From positions 1-34,019 of the forward strand of contig JAISXK010000046.1 in assembly GCA_031270585.1 (NCBI GenBank): a stretch of 34,019 nucleotides of DNA, written 5' to 3'. This document shows, piece after piece, positions 23,401 through 29,602 of the stretch. The position numbers and the translations under genes are program-made. The DNA comes from Clostridiales bacterium. Its GTDB lineage: Bacteria; Bacillota; Clostridia; Christensenellales; CAG-138. Each line of letters starts with the position of its first letter. The stretch's first letter is position 1. The notes below the pieces were generated by a model. The model saw only the letters and a list, made by a program, of their open reading frames with translations. It was not told the origin of the DNA and searched no databases.

Positions 23401-25361
23401 ACGTATACCTCTTTCCGGATGATATCCCCATCAACATCGCGAACCACGCCGATTTAAGGCGTCTGCGCGGCCTTTTTACGGGCAGGGATTTATACTTTGC
23501 CGCCGGCAGCGATGTGATTATAAATGCTTCCGCCTATAAGGCGCCGCCGGGGGAAACCACCATACACACCTTTAACCATATTGTGTTTTTGCGGAACATG
23601 GATGGTGAGTTTGCCGGACGGGATGAAGACGTGATACGAAACCGCGTAAAGGGCAAGATACAGGAGCTTGTGCTGCCAAGCGAGCTGGAGGATGTCAGTT
23701 CCAGCCGCATCCGCGATAATATAGACCATAACCGCGATATTTCCATGCTGGTGGATCCCGTGGCGCAGGGCTACATATACGACAACAGCTTTTATCTGCG
23801 CGAGCCGCAATATAAAGACCTTGTGCTGCCCGAAACCATGTTTTTTGAGCGGCACGACGGCATGGAAAGAGCCGCGCGCCGCAAGTATATCGATATGGCG
23901 CTCGAGCAAAACGCCCTGTCCGACAGGCCGGCCGATCCCGCGTGGGTGGCGTCGTCCGTCAAACGGCAGTTGAATAAGCCCAAATCGCGGCTATTGATGA
24001 TGCTAAAAGGTGAAGATGAGAGCGTGGTGCAGGGCATAGCGTGCTATTACGCCACGTCCGCAGAGTTTTTGTATGATGAGTTTCGAAGCGTAGCGTTGGC
24101 GGAATTTGCGCGCAGGCATACATCCGGCCGCATTGCCGTGCTGGCGGGTATCTATGTAAAAGGGGATTGCGATAAATACGAAATCACCCGCCTGCTCATC
24201 ACCGAGGCGCTGGCCGACTGTTTAAAAGAGGATTATACCTACGCGCTGTATATCGTTGCGGACAGCATACAAAACAGCGCCGCTTGCGAGGCGCTGGAGC
24301 GCCAGGGCTTTACGCCTATGCCGAGCACAGTGGACGACGCGCCTGTTTACGCCGTGGATATGCGTTCCCCGATAGCACTGATTGAAGACGTTATGAACAG
24401 AATCAAGCCCCCGCTTTCCAACGATGCCGAGGTGCAAAGGGTTTTGCGCCAAACGCATAAGGATTTTGCTGCGGCGATGTCCAGGCTTTATCCTGGAAGA
24501 TTGGTGCTTTCCTTCCACGCGGGGCTACTGAGCCACGCGCTGATCAATATTGTTATGAAGCTCAACGGTGTGGAAAATTTGCCGCCCAAGGCGAGGCAAT
24601 ATGGCCCGTGTATGTGCGTGCCCTACGGCAAGCCGCTGCACGGGGTGATGGTGCCAAACACCGTTACAAAAGCGCTGCATGTGGATAAAACCTATATGCC
24701 CGATATGAAGAGCTTTCGCATCACAAAATACCCCGGCTATTCCTCGTTGCGCGATCAGGTGCGCACCATCAAATCCTTTAACAGACCGGTACTGCTCGTG
24801 GACGACCTTTTGCACAAGGGCTACCGGCTGGAGGAGCTTGACCCCCTCTTTAAAGAGGCGGGCGTAGAGGTGCATTCCATCGTGGCGGGCATACTGTCGG
24901 GACGCGGCAAGGATTTGATGAGCGTGCAGGGCAGGTGGGTGGAAAGCGTGTATTATATACCCAATTTGCGCTATTGGTTTGTGGATAGCATGCTCTATCC
25001 CTTTCTGGGGGGCGACAGCGTGTTCCGCGACAATTACCATACGCTTAGCCTGCGGCCATCCGTCAACCAGATATACCCGTACACCTCGCCCGCGTTTATC
25101 AGCGATGTGCCGCAAAGCACGCTCTTTGATCTGTCGCTCACCTGTTTGAATAACGCAAAGCACATTCTATATGTACTGGAACAGAGGCACCAAGCCATGT
25201 TTGGCTTTAATTTGACGCTCAACAGGCTGAGCGAGGCCATGATGACGGCACGCGTGCCCGATAAGGGCGGATGCATGCACTATGATAAAAACCTGTCTCC
25301 CTCGGTATATGTGGATAACGATATCGAGATGTTGCTGCGCTTGGAGCATTTGCTGAAGTAG
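20475..25361 (+). CDS. 1628-residue fusion: HD domain, alpha-solenoid, NadD-like nucleotidyltransferase, GNAT-like and phosphoribosyltransferase-like domains
   Basis: Domains in order: an N-terminal helical part (1-150); an HD domain with H186/H187, H215-D216 (ATHDIGKYG), H257 (ANHST) and D278 (YADFRVKSR), resembling YqeK; a long helical HEAT-like region (about 360-900); a NadD-like nucleotidyltransferase (about 917-1115) with PGTFDPFSTSHKG (920-932), FAAGSD and SSSRIR (1075-1080); a GNAT-like domain (about 1150-1310, ending AACEALERQGF); a type I phosphoribosyltransferase-like domain with PVLLVDDLLHKGYRL (D1443, D1444); and a helical tail. In Firmicutes separate nadD and yqeK genes are neighbours, so this fusion echoes that pair. 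GGGGGAG precedes the ATG. No signal peptide or membrane segment, so probably cytoplasmic. Upstream pncB suggests a role with nicotinate nucleotides, but the reaction is unknown. The first His of HxGH is Ser. Confidence 0.8.
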   Translation: MPKKDSALLYQAIINSLTDRAQLKRMRLSQKALKELLHKHEFKSRLAAMPLYARCDCNGLLALCRPVMEGLNAEPQEGWLQHIYTVLYNQLFGGQTPTQTERDITRGGHFYIAALRVFLRHDGEYLPFDPKSQFRFMAPKDYGSIGAADEYAVLMGLFDTLYLYEMFYLGRFVMPFDLLGHIAGVHHIATHMGRQLARVGEMVDLPLVSAACATHDIGKYGCKGNETRRVPYLHYYYTEEWLKRYGLLQIAHVAANHSTWDLELENLPVESLLLIYADFRVKSRRDANNREEAIFYTLRQSYDVILSKLDNVDAAKKQRYERVYAKLCDFEQYMLSLGVNEDPYSDKPRPAEKKSSVLLSAEESVQRLRFKAIANNLQLMRRISSDASFADLLEDARSDKNWTNLRTYIDIFEEYFTYMTQKQKHMTMRFLYELFMHAQGDIRAQAATLYGRILSSYDVVYRKELPPNIKRAEPESTALSVWKECLAKVLLPGHKLAAQHRAWINYTLKTLLPSLLNSAGPQKGKLFLQEYLNCFEDARFQDDAILFVLLDCFIRIPPHMLAGVWIDAPINKACALAGLSERSMQAVAMRFCLYVLAKVKSKTDYADMIKAVLLALPAKKDIAVVYLERQTCALLGDMQGRLAACDDVVKNVNTADLFLENLKTATTWVTKEVNIQLLSYRVQHDSTVNCFQVATHFANLIRVSERLAVRHAAGEALVNVAPLLTLDQRNEIAVELVRGLENASYDFSKYIPQYLGRFLLYLHPKELDEVLREFQSYLKSSNAFAACITLPVVGVMMRHYDARYRKLFKEPRAAFEERKYRMLSMLMGGLAHYSEIVGRDAFLVIGKQLFGGALSIASKNELFGLMHKKLLMLLEEQDKGTLIFFNNAASLNHIYRFIIESRIEYAGLAASEPGKVAFFPGTFDPFSTSHKGIVRQMLDMGYEVYLALDEFSWSKRTQPHMVRRRIVNMSVADMFNVYLFPDDIPINIANHADLRRLRGLFTGRDLYFAAGSDVIINASAYKAPPGETTIHTFNHIVFLRNMDGEFAGRDEDVIRNRVKGKIQELVLPSELEDVSSSRIRDNIDHNRDISMLVDPVAQGYIYDNSFYLREPQYKDLVLPETMFFERHDGMERAARRKYIDMALEQNALSDRPADPAWVASSVKRQLNKPKSRLLMMLKGEDESVVQGIACYYATSAEFLYDEFRSVALAEFARRHTSGRIAVLAGIYVKGDCDKYEITRLLITEALADCLKEDYTYALYIVADSIQNSAACEALERQGFTPMPSTVDDAPVYAVDMRSPIALIEDVMNRIKPPLSNDAEVQRVLRQTHKDFAAAMSRLYPGRLVLSFHAGLLSHALINIVMKLNGVENLPPKARQYGPCMCVPYGKPLHGVMVPNTVTKALHVDKTYMPDMKSFRITKYPGYSSLRDQVRTIKSFNRPVLLVDDLLHKGYRLEELDPLFKEAGVEVHSIVAGILSGRGKDLMSVQGRWVESVYYIPNLRYWFVDSMLYPFLGGDSVFRDNYHTLSLRPSVNQIYPYTSPAFISDVPQSTLFDLSLTCLNNAKHILYVLEQRHQAMFGFNLTLNRLSEAMMTARVPDKGGCMHYDKNLSPSVYVDNDIEMLLRLEHLLK

Positions 25362-25390
25362 CGACGAAACAACTTAAAGGGGAGAATACC

Positions 25391-26320
25391 ATGCCCCCCA
25401 CATTGCAAAAAAAAGAAGGATACCGCATCCACATCGCGGCGCTGGGCGATGTGGGCGCCACATTGCTGCTGGGACTTAAATTGCTGGGCGGCCCGCTCGT
25501 CGCGGGCATCGGTATATTTGATGTAAGAAAAGAATACATGCTGCGCTATGAGCGGGAGATGAACCAGATCGCCTTGCCGCCGCAGGTATACAGACTGGAT
25601 GAGGGCGCGCTGTTCGATTGCGACGCGTTTGTTTTTTGCGCCTCGGCCCATGTGCCGGGGGTTGGGACGGATATAGAGGACGTGCGCATGGCCCAGTTGG
25701 AGGGCAACGCCAACATATTGGCGCCCTATGCGGATAGTGCGGCAAAAAGCGCTTTTGGCGGGCTTTTCACGGTGGTTTCCGACCCGGTGGATCTGTTGTG
25801 CCAGTGTGCCCGCCACGCGGCCGAAAAGGCCGCGCGGGCCTGTGGCGGGCGAGGGCTGGCGCCCGCGCAAATCAGGGGATATGGCCTTGGGGTGATGCAC
25901 GCGCGGGCGCTGTATTATGCCACGCGCGACAGCCGCTTCCATATGTACGCGGATGAAGGGCGCGCGTTTGGCCCGCATGGCAGGGGGCTTATTATCGCGA
26001 ACAGCATAACGGCGTATGACGACGCGCTTTCGCGGGAGCTGACGCAGTTAACGCTGCAGGCAAACCTGGATATGCGCGCGCTTGGCTTTAAGCCATATAT
26101 CGCGCCGGCAATTTCATCCGCTGCCATACCCTTGCTGCAAACGCTCGCGGGGGAATGGCACTACAGCGCCATATACCGGGACGGCATATATTTTGGCTGC
26201 AAAAACAGGCTTGCCGCCGGCGACGTTGAAGTGGAAACGTTAACGCTGCCGGATCCTTTGCAGCGCCGCATCGACGAAACCAGGCGGCAATTGCAAAAGG
26301 AGGACGCGCGATGGATATAA
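25391..26320 (+). CDS. Divergent lactate/malate dehydrogenase-family protein
   Basis: A 309-residue protein following the LDH/MDH layout: Rossmann start HIAALGDVGATLLLGLKLLG, an acidic residue after beta-2 (FDVRKE) that suggests NAD rather than NADP, FVFCASAHVPGVG where LDH has its mobile loop, LEGNANILAPYAD, VVSDPVDLLC (cf. NPVD), GYGLGVMHARAL (cf. LDSARF; R172 kept), and FGPHGRG (cf. GEHGDS; catalytic His is H196). The Asp that pairs with the catalytic His is replaced (Met169 or His170 by alignment), and the GxGxxG motif lacks one Gly. It may be an oxidoreductase with another substrate or a cofactor-binding protein. It starts 29 bases after the giant gene with GGGGAG and overlaps the next gene by ten bases. 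Confidence 0.75.
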   Translation: MPPTLQKKEGYRIHIAALGDVGATLLLGLKLLGGPLVAGIGIFDVRKEYMLRYEREMNQIALPPQVYRLDEGALFDCDAFVFCASAHVPGVGTDIEDVRMAQLEGNANILAPYADSAAKSAFGGLFTVVSDPVDLLCQCARHAAEKAARACGGRGLAPAQIRGYGLGVMHARALYYATRDSRFHMYADEGRAFGPHGRGLIIANSITAYDDALSRELTQLTLQANLDMRALGFKPYIAPAISSAAIPLLQTLAGEWHYSAIYRDGIYFGCKNRLAAGDVEVETLTLPDPLQRRIDETRRQLQKEDARWI

Positions 26321-27372
26321 CCGCTCCCGCCGCCTCCGCGCTGCAGTTGATCGTGCCCGGGCAGGCTTCCGCGCGGCTTGAGGATACGCTGCGCTATGCT
26401 CTGGATGGCCTGACATATATACGGGCGGCGCATATAAAAGAGCTGCGGCCGGGACCGGTGCTGTTTGCGGCGCCCATAGGCGGATCGGGCGTCAATTTTG
26501 AGTTGTACCGCTTGATTGAAGAGATGTACCGCGCGCCGCTTTCGCTGGCAGGCTGTGTGGGCGGCGTGATTGTGGATGGGGATGGGGAGCTGTTTACAAA
26601 ATCGGTTTCCCGGCTGCTGCTGTTTAGCGCCAACCAGCAGGGCTGTGTGTTTCCCGGACAGCCGCTGGTGGAGGCTACGGGCTCGCTCTGTAATTTTACC
26701 ACACGGGCGGCGGTTGGGCATTCTGATAAATTGGCGGCATACCATTTAGCGGCCAGGCAACTGGTGGGGCGGGTGCTCGCGTTTCAAAGGCCGCAAAAAA
26801 AAGCGCCTAAATTGCTTGTGGTGCATACCGGCAACAGGCAAACATCCAACACCATGACGCTTTGGGGCATGGTGAAGGCGCATTTGCCCTCCGGCATGCG
26901 GATTAAAGAGATCGCGCTTAGAAACGGCGCCGTTGCGGATTGCCAGGGCTGCGGCTTTACGGCTTGCAGGCACATGGGCGAAGAGGGTAATTGCTTTTAT
27001 GGCGGCGTCATGGTGGATGAGGTGTACCCCGCCCTGATGGACGCGGACGCGTTGATGTTGCTTTGCCCCAATTATAACGATGCCGTGGATGCGAACATGA
27101 CGGCGTTTATCAACCGGTTGACGGCCATATACAGAACAACCCGCTTTTATGGAAGGGCGCTGTTTGGCATTGTTGTGTCGGGCTATAGCGGGGGGGATAT
27201 CGTGGCCAAGCAGTTGATTTCGGCCTTGAATATGAATAAATCCTTCCATCTGCCGGATCGTTTTTGCATGCTGGAAACCGCAAACGACCCCGGCAGCATC
27301 AGGCATGTGCCGGGAATAGAAACGCGCGCCGCCGATTACGCCCAAAGGCTGGCTGCACACCTGCTTGAATGA
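26311..27372 (+). CDS. Two-lobed flavodoxin-fold protein with Cys cluster
   Basis: A 353-residue protein. The C-terminal half (about 167-350) fits the NADPH-dependent FMN reductase / iron-sulfur flavoprotein family: KLLVVHTGNRQTSNTM phosphate-binding-like start, then DCQGCGFTAC...C with Cys at 211, 214, 219 and 228 (C-x2-C-x4-C-x8-C), ADALMLLCPNY and FGIVVSGYSGGD. The N-terminal half (about 1-150, LFAAPIGGSGVNFELYRLIEEMY) looks like a second, degenerate flavodoxin-like lobe. It probably transfers electrons via FMN, perhaps with an Fe-S cluster (inference). Start ATG 26311 has AAGGAGG and overlaps the dehydrogenase-like gene by ten bases, so the two are likely partners. It is the last gene of the run. 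Confidence 0.75.
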   Translation: MDITAPAASALQLIVPGQASARLEDTLRYALDGLTYIRAAHIKELRPGPVLFAAPIGGSGVNFELYRLIEEMYRAPLSLAGCVGGVIVDGDGELFTKSVSRLLLFSANQQGCVFPGQPLVEATGSLCNFTTRAAVGHSDKLAAYHLAARQLVGRVLAFQRPQKKAPKLLVVHTGNRQTSNTMTLWGMVKAHLPSGMRIKEIALRNGAVADCQGCGFTACRHMGEEGNCFYGGVMVDEVYPALMDADALMLLCPNYNDAVDANMTAFINRLTAIYRTTRFYGRALFGIVVSGYSGGDIVAKQLISALNMNKSFHLPDRFCMLETANDPGSIRHVPGIETRAADYAQRLAAHLLE

Positions 27373-27432
27373 GAGAAAACCCGTCCAGGCTTTCCATCCG
27401 TTAGTTTACGGCGCGCAATCATGGGCCGGAGG

Positions 27433-28563
27433 CTATCGGGCGTGCCACGCCAGCAGCAGATCCACCATCTCCCCATAGCTTTTCACGCCGCTCTCCTGTT
27501 GGTTGTGCTTCAGGTATGTATCATTCATTTGGTTCATGCCTTCTTCAACGGGCCCTTCATAGGCGCGCCAATAGGCGCTGTGGTGGTTTAAATCCCGTAT
27601 CATGCCCTCGCTGTAGGTTTCTATAAGCTTGCCGTAAAGCTCCTGGTCGGCAGCGTAAAGCTGGTTGCCGCTGTGTATGAGCGCCAGCATCACGCCGGAA
27701 TAGCGTATGGAAGCGTCGTCGGAACGCGCGCACGCAAGATAACTGACAAAATTCGCCTCATCTTCGCGGGCGATACCTATGCCGTGGGCGCTTTCATGCG
27801 CTGCGGATGAGGCGAGCAGCAAGTGCGGCTGGCGCGCGTTGACGTTGGGTTCCGCCGTAAAGGGGATGTATATGCCGGAAATACCTGCCCAGCTCATGGC
27901 TTCGCTGTTGAGCACCTTTTTAGGCGCCGTTGGCGGCACGGAAAACAACGGCATTTCCTGCCCTAAGGCAATGTACGCCGCAGGGATTTTGTTGATGGCG
28001 CCATCGATGCCGCCCGTGAGCATAAATACGCCGGCCCCATCCTCCGCAGCCTCTTCGCGCAACGTGAGGGCCGTTTGGGCAAGCGTATGGCACAGCGCGT
28101 CAAGTTCCTCTATCGGCCGCTCCGTCACCTGCAGCGATAACAGCGCGCCAAGCTTGGGGCGGAAGTACTGAAACCCCCAAAAGATATAAAACGCATTGAG
28201 GGCAACGCCAAATATGATCAGATATGTGATGCACAGATGCACAAAACGCGACCAATGCGCATACCCCCATAGGACGCGGACGCCTCGTATAAGCGGCAAC
28301 AGCGGCGCGAAAAGGATGAGCGCGTACAGCAAAAGCTCCGCTATGGATACGGGAATAAAGCCGAAAATTGTGCGCAGTATGGCGTTGATAACGGGATAGA
28401 CGCCCTGGCTGTAATATTTTTCAATAAAGGCGGGGTTATTTTGCGCCAACAGCGGCATAAAGAGGCCCAGAGGGATAAGTATGAGCCATGGCAGGCGCCG
28501 CAGCAGGGCGCGATTACGCTCGCTTGTGATAAAATGCGCGGTTTTGGCGTGAGGTTGCATCAT
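27433..28563 (-). CDS. DUF3810 family membrane metallopeptidase-like protein
   Basis: A 376-residue protein with three predicted membrane segments in the N-terminal third (about 25-42, 68-95, 105-130) and a soluble domain carrying HESAH at 256-260 followed by GIAREDEANF, the HExxH-plus-downstream-Glu arrangement of zinc metallopeptidases. This matches DUF3810, a family of unknown substrate in Bacillota and Bacteroidota. The gene is on the opposite strand to all neighbours except argH and converges on the flavodoxin-like gene with no obvious terminator in the 60-base gap. GGAG precedes two adjacent ATGs (28563 and 28560). Confidence 0.85.
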   Translation of the reverse strand: MMQPHAKTAHFITSERNRALLRRLPWLILIPLGLFMPLLAQNNPAFIEKYYSQGVYPVINAILRTIFGFIPVSIAELLLYALILFAPLLPLIRGVRVLWGYAHWSRFVHLCITYLIIFGVALNAFYIFWGFQYFRPKLGALLSLQVTERPIEELDALCHTLAQTALTLREEAAEDGAGVFMLTGGIDGAINKIPAAYIALGQEMPLFSVPPTAPKKVLNSEAMSWAGISGIYIPFTAEPNVNARQPHLLLASSAAHESAHGIGIAREDEANFVSYLACARSDDASIRYSGVMLALIHSGNQLYAADQELYGKLIETYSEGMIRDLNHHSAYWRAYEGPVEEGMNQMNDTYLKHNQQESGVKSYGEMVDLLLAWHAR

Positions 28564-28605
28564 TTCGCTCCGTTTATGCTTAGTGGCAAATAAAAATCAT
28601 ACCTG

Positions 28606-28614
28606 ATTATACCA
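28606..28614 (-). promoter_or_regulatory. Extended -10 promoter of the DUF3810 gene
   Basis: On the minus strand the sequence reads TGGTATAAT (28614 to 28606), a perfect extended -10. No good -35 lies 17 bases further. It gives a leader of about 40 bases. Confidence 0.6.
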
Positions 28615-28680
28615 TATCAATAATCCTGTCCGCTAAACCCTATGCCGCGCGGCCAATTGTATATTTTTATAAAGGGAATA

Positions 28681-28689
28681 TGGTATACT
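28681..28689 (+). promoter_or_regulatory. Extended -10 promoter of the TIM-barrel gene / pgi
   Basis: TGGTATACT at 28681-28689. The nearest -35-like element (TTGTAT at 28657-28662) is at 21 bases, too far, so the extended -10 is the main support. It is divergent from the DUF3810 promoter about 70 bases away. Confidence 0.55.
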
Positions 28690-28700
28690 GCATGCAGGGG

Positions 28701-28743
28701 CGATGAAAAGCCGGGTGGCGGTGGCGGCGTCCGGCTTCCATCG
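28701..28743 (+). promoter_or_regulatory. 12-bp leader hairpin before the TIM-barrel gene
   Basis: CGATG (28701-28705) pairs with CATCG (28739-28743), and AAGCCGG (28708-28714) with CCGGCTT (28731-28737), split by a small internal loop around a 16-base G-rich loop. It starts within a few bases of the predicted transcription start and ends just before the AAGGAG ribosome site (28750-28755). There is no T-tract, so it is not a terminator. Confidence 0.55.
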
Positions 28744-28760
28744 CGCCGGAAGGAGCATGC

Positions 28761-29567
28761 GTGCAGATTGGTATTTCAACGGCCAGCCTCTTTAACAGGT
28801 GCGATTTAGAGGATACGCCTCCCTTGCTCGCTTCTTATGGGGCGACGGTGTGCGAGGTATTTTTAAATACGTTTTGCGAGTATGAAGAGGCGTTCGCCGT
28901 ATTGCTGAGCGGACGAATCAGGCAGGCGGGGCTAAAGGTATACAGCGTGCATCCCATGGGCACGCAGTTTGAGCCGCAGTTGTTTTCGCTCTACCACCGT
29001 CAGCGCGAGGATGCGCTGGCTATATTTGAAAAGGTGCTGCGTGCGGGCCAAAGGCTGGGCGCGCGCTATTATGTGATGCATGGGCCGGCAAGCCTGGGCG
29101 GCGCGGTAAAGAATATGCAGTTGAGCCGTATCGGCCCCATAGTAAACGCGCTTTGCGCGTTTGCCGCGCGGTATGGGATCAATCTGGCGTGGGAAAACGT
29201 CAGTTGGGGGTTGTTTCATCATCCCTCTTTCGGGCCCGCGCTCTATGAGGCCGCAAAGAGCGAGCATCTGTTTTTTACGCTGGATATCAAGCAGGCCGCG
29301 CGCAGCGGCCACTCCCCCTATGCGTATTTGGACGCCATGGGCGATAGAATGGTGAATTTACACCTGTGCGATTATACGCGCCACAATAACCGGTTAACGC
29401 CGGCGCTGCCGGGCAAGGGCAGGTTTGATTTTGGCCGGCTGCGCGAAGCGCTTATTAAACACAGATATACCGGCTCCGCATTTTTTGAGGTTTACAGCGA
29501 CCTATACGATACGGACGAAGAGTTTCAAGCGAGCTATGATTTTGTAAAAACGCAGTTATCTTTTTGA
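28761..29567 (+). CDS. Sugar phosphate isomerase/epimerase-like TIM-barrel protein
   Basis: A 268-residue protein of the xylose isomerase-like TIM-barrel / AP endonuclease 2 superfamily. The four expected metal ligands can be seen on successive strands: E145 (LAWENVSW), D175 (FTLDIKQ), H201 (VNLHLCD) and E243 (FFEVYSD), with an additional His in VHPMG. An active divalent-metal enzyme acting on a small sugar or polyol is likely; the substrate cannot be read from sequence. The GTG start follows AAGGAG by five bases. It lies 35 bases before pgi in the same direction, so a carbohydrate role fits. Confidence 0.85.
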   Translation: MQIGISTASLFNRCDLEDTPPLLASYGATVCEVFLNTFCEYEEAFAVLLSGRIRQAGLKVYSVHPMGTQFEPQLFSLYHRQREDALAIFEKVLRAGQRLGARYYVMHGPASLGGAVKNMQLSRIGPIVNALCAFAARYGINLAWENVSWGLFHHPSFGPALYEAAKSEHLFFTLDIKQAARSGHSPYAYLDAMGDRMVNLHLCDYTRHNNRLTPALPGKGRFDFGRLREALIKHRYTGSAFFEVYSDLYDTDEEFQASYDFVKTQLSF

Positions 29568-29602
29568 TGTGCAGGCTACAAATAATTTTGAAAGGAAAGA
29601 CA

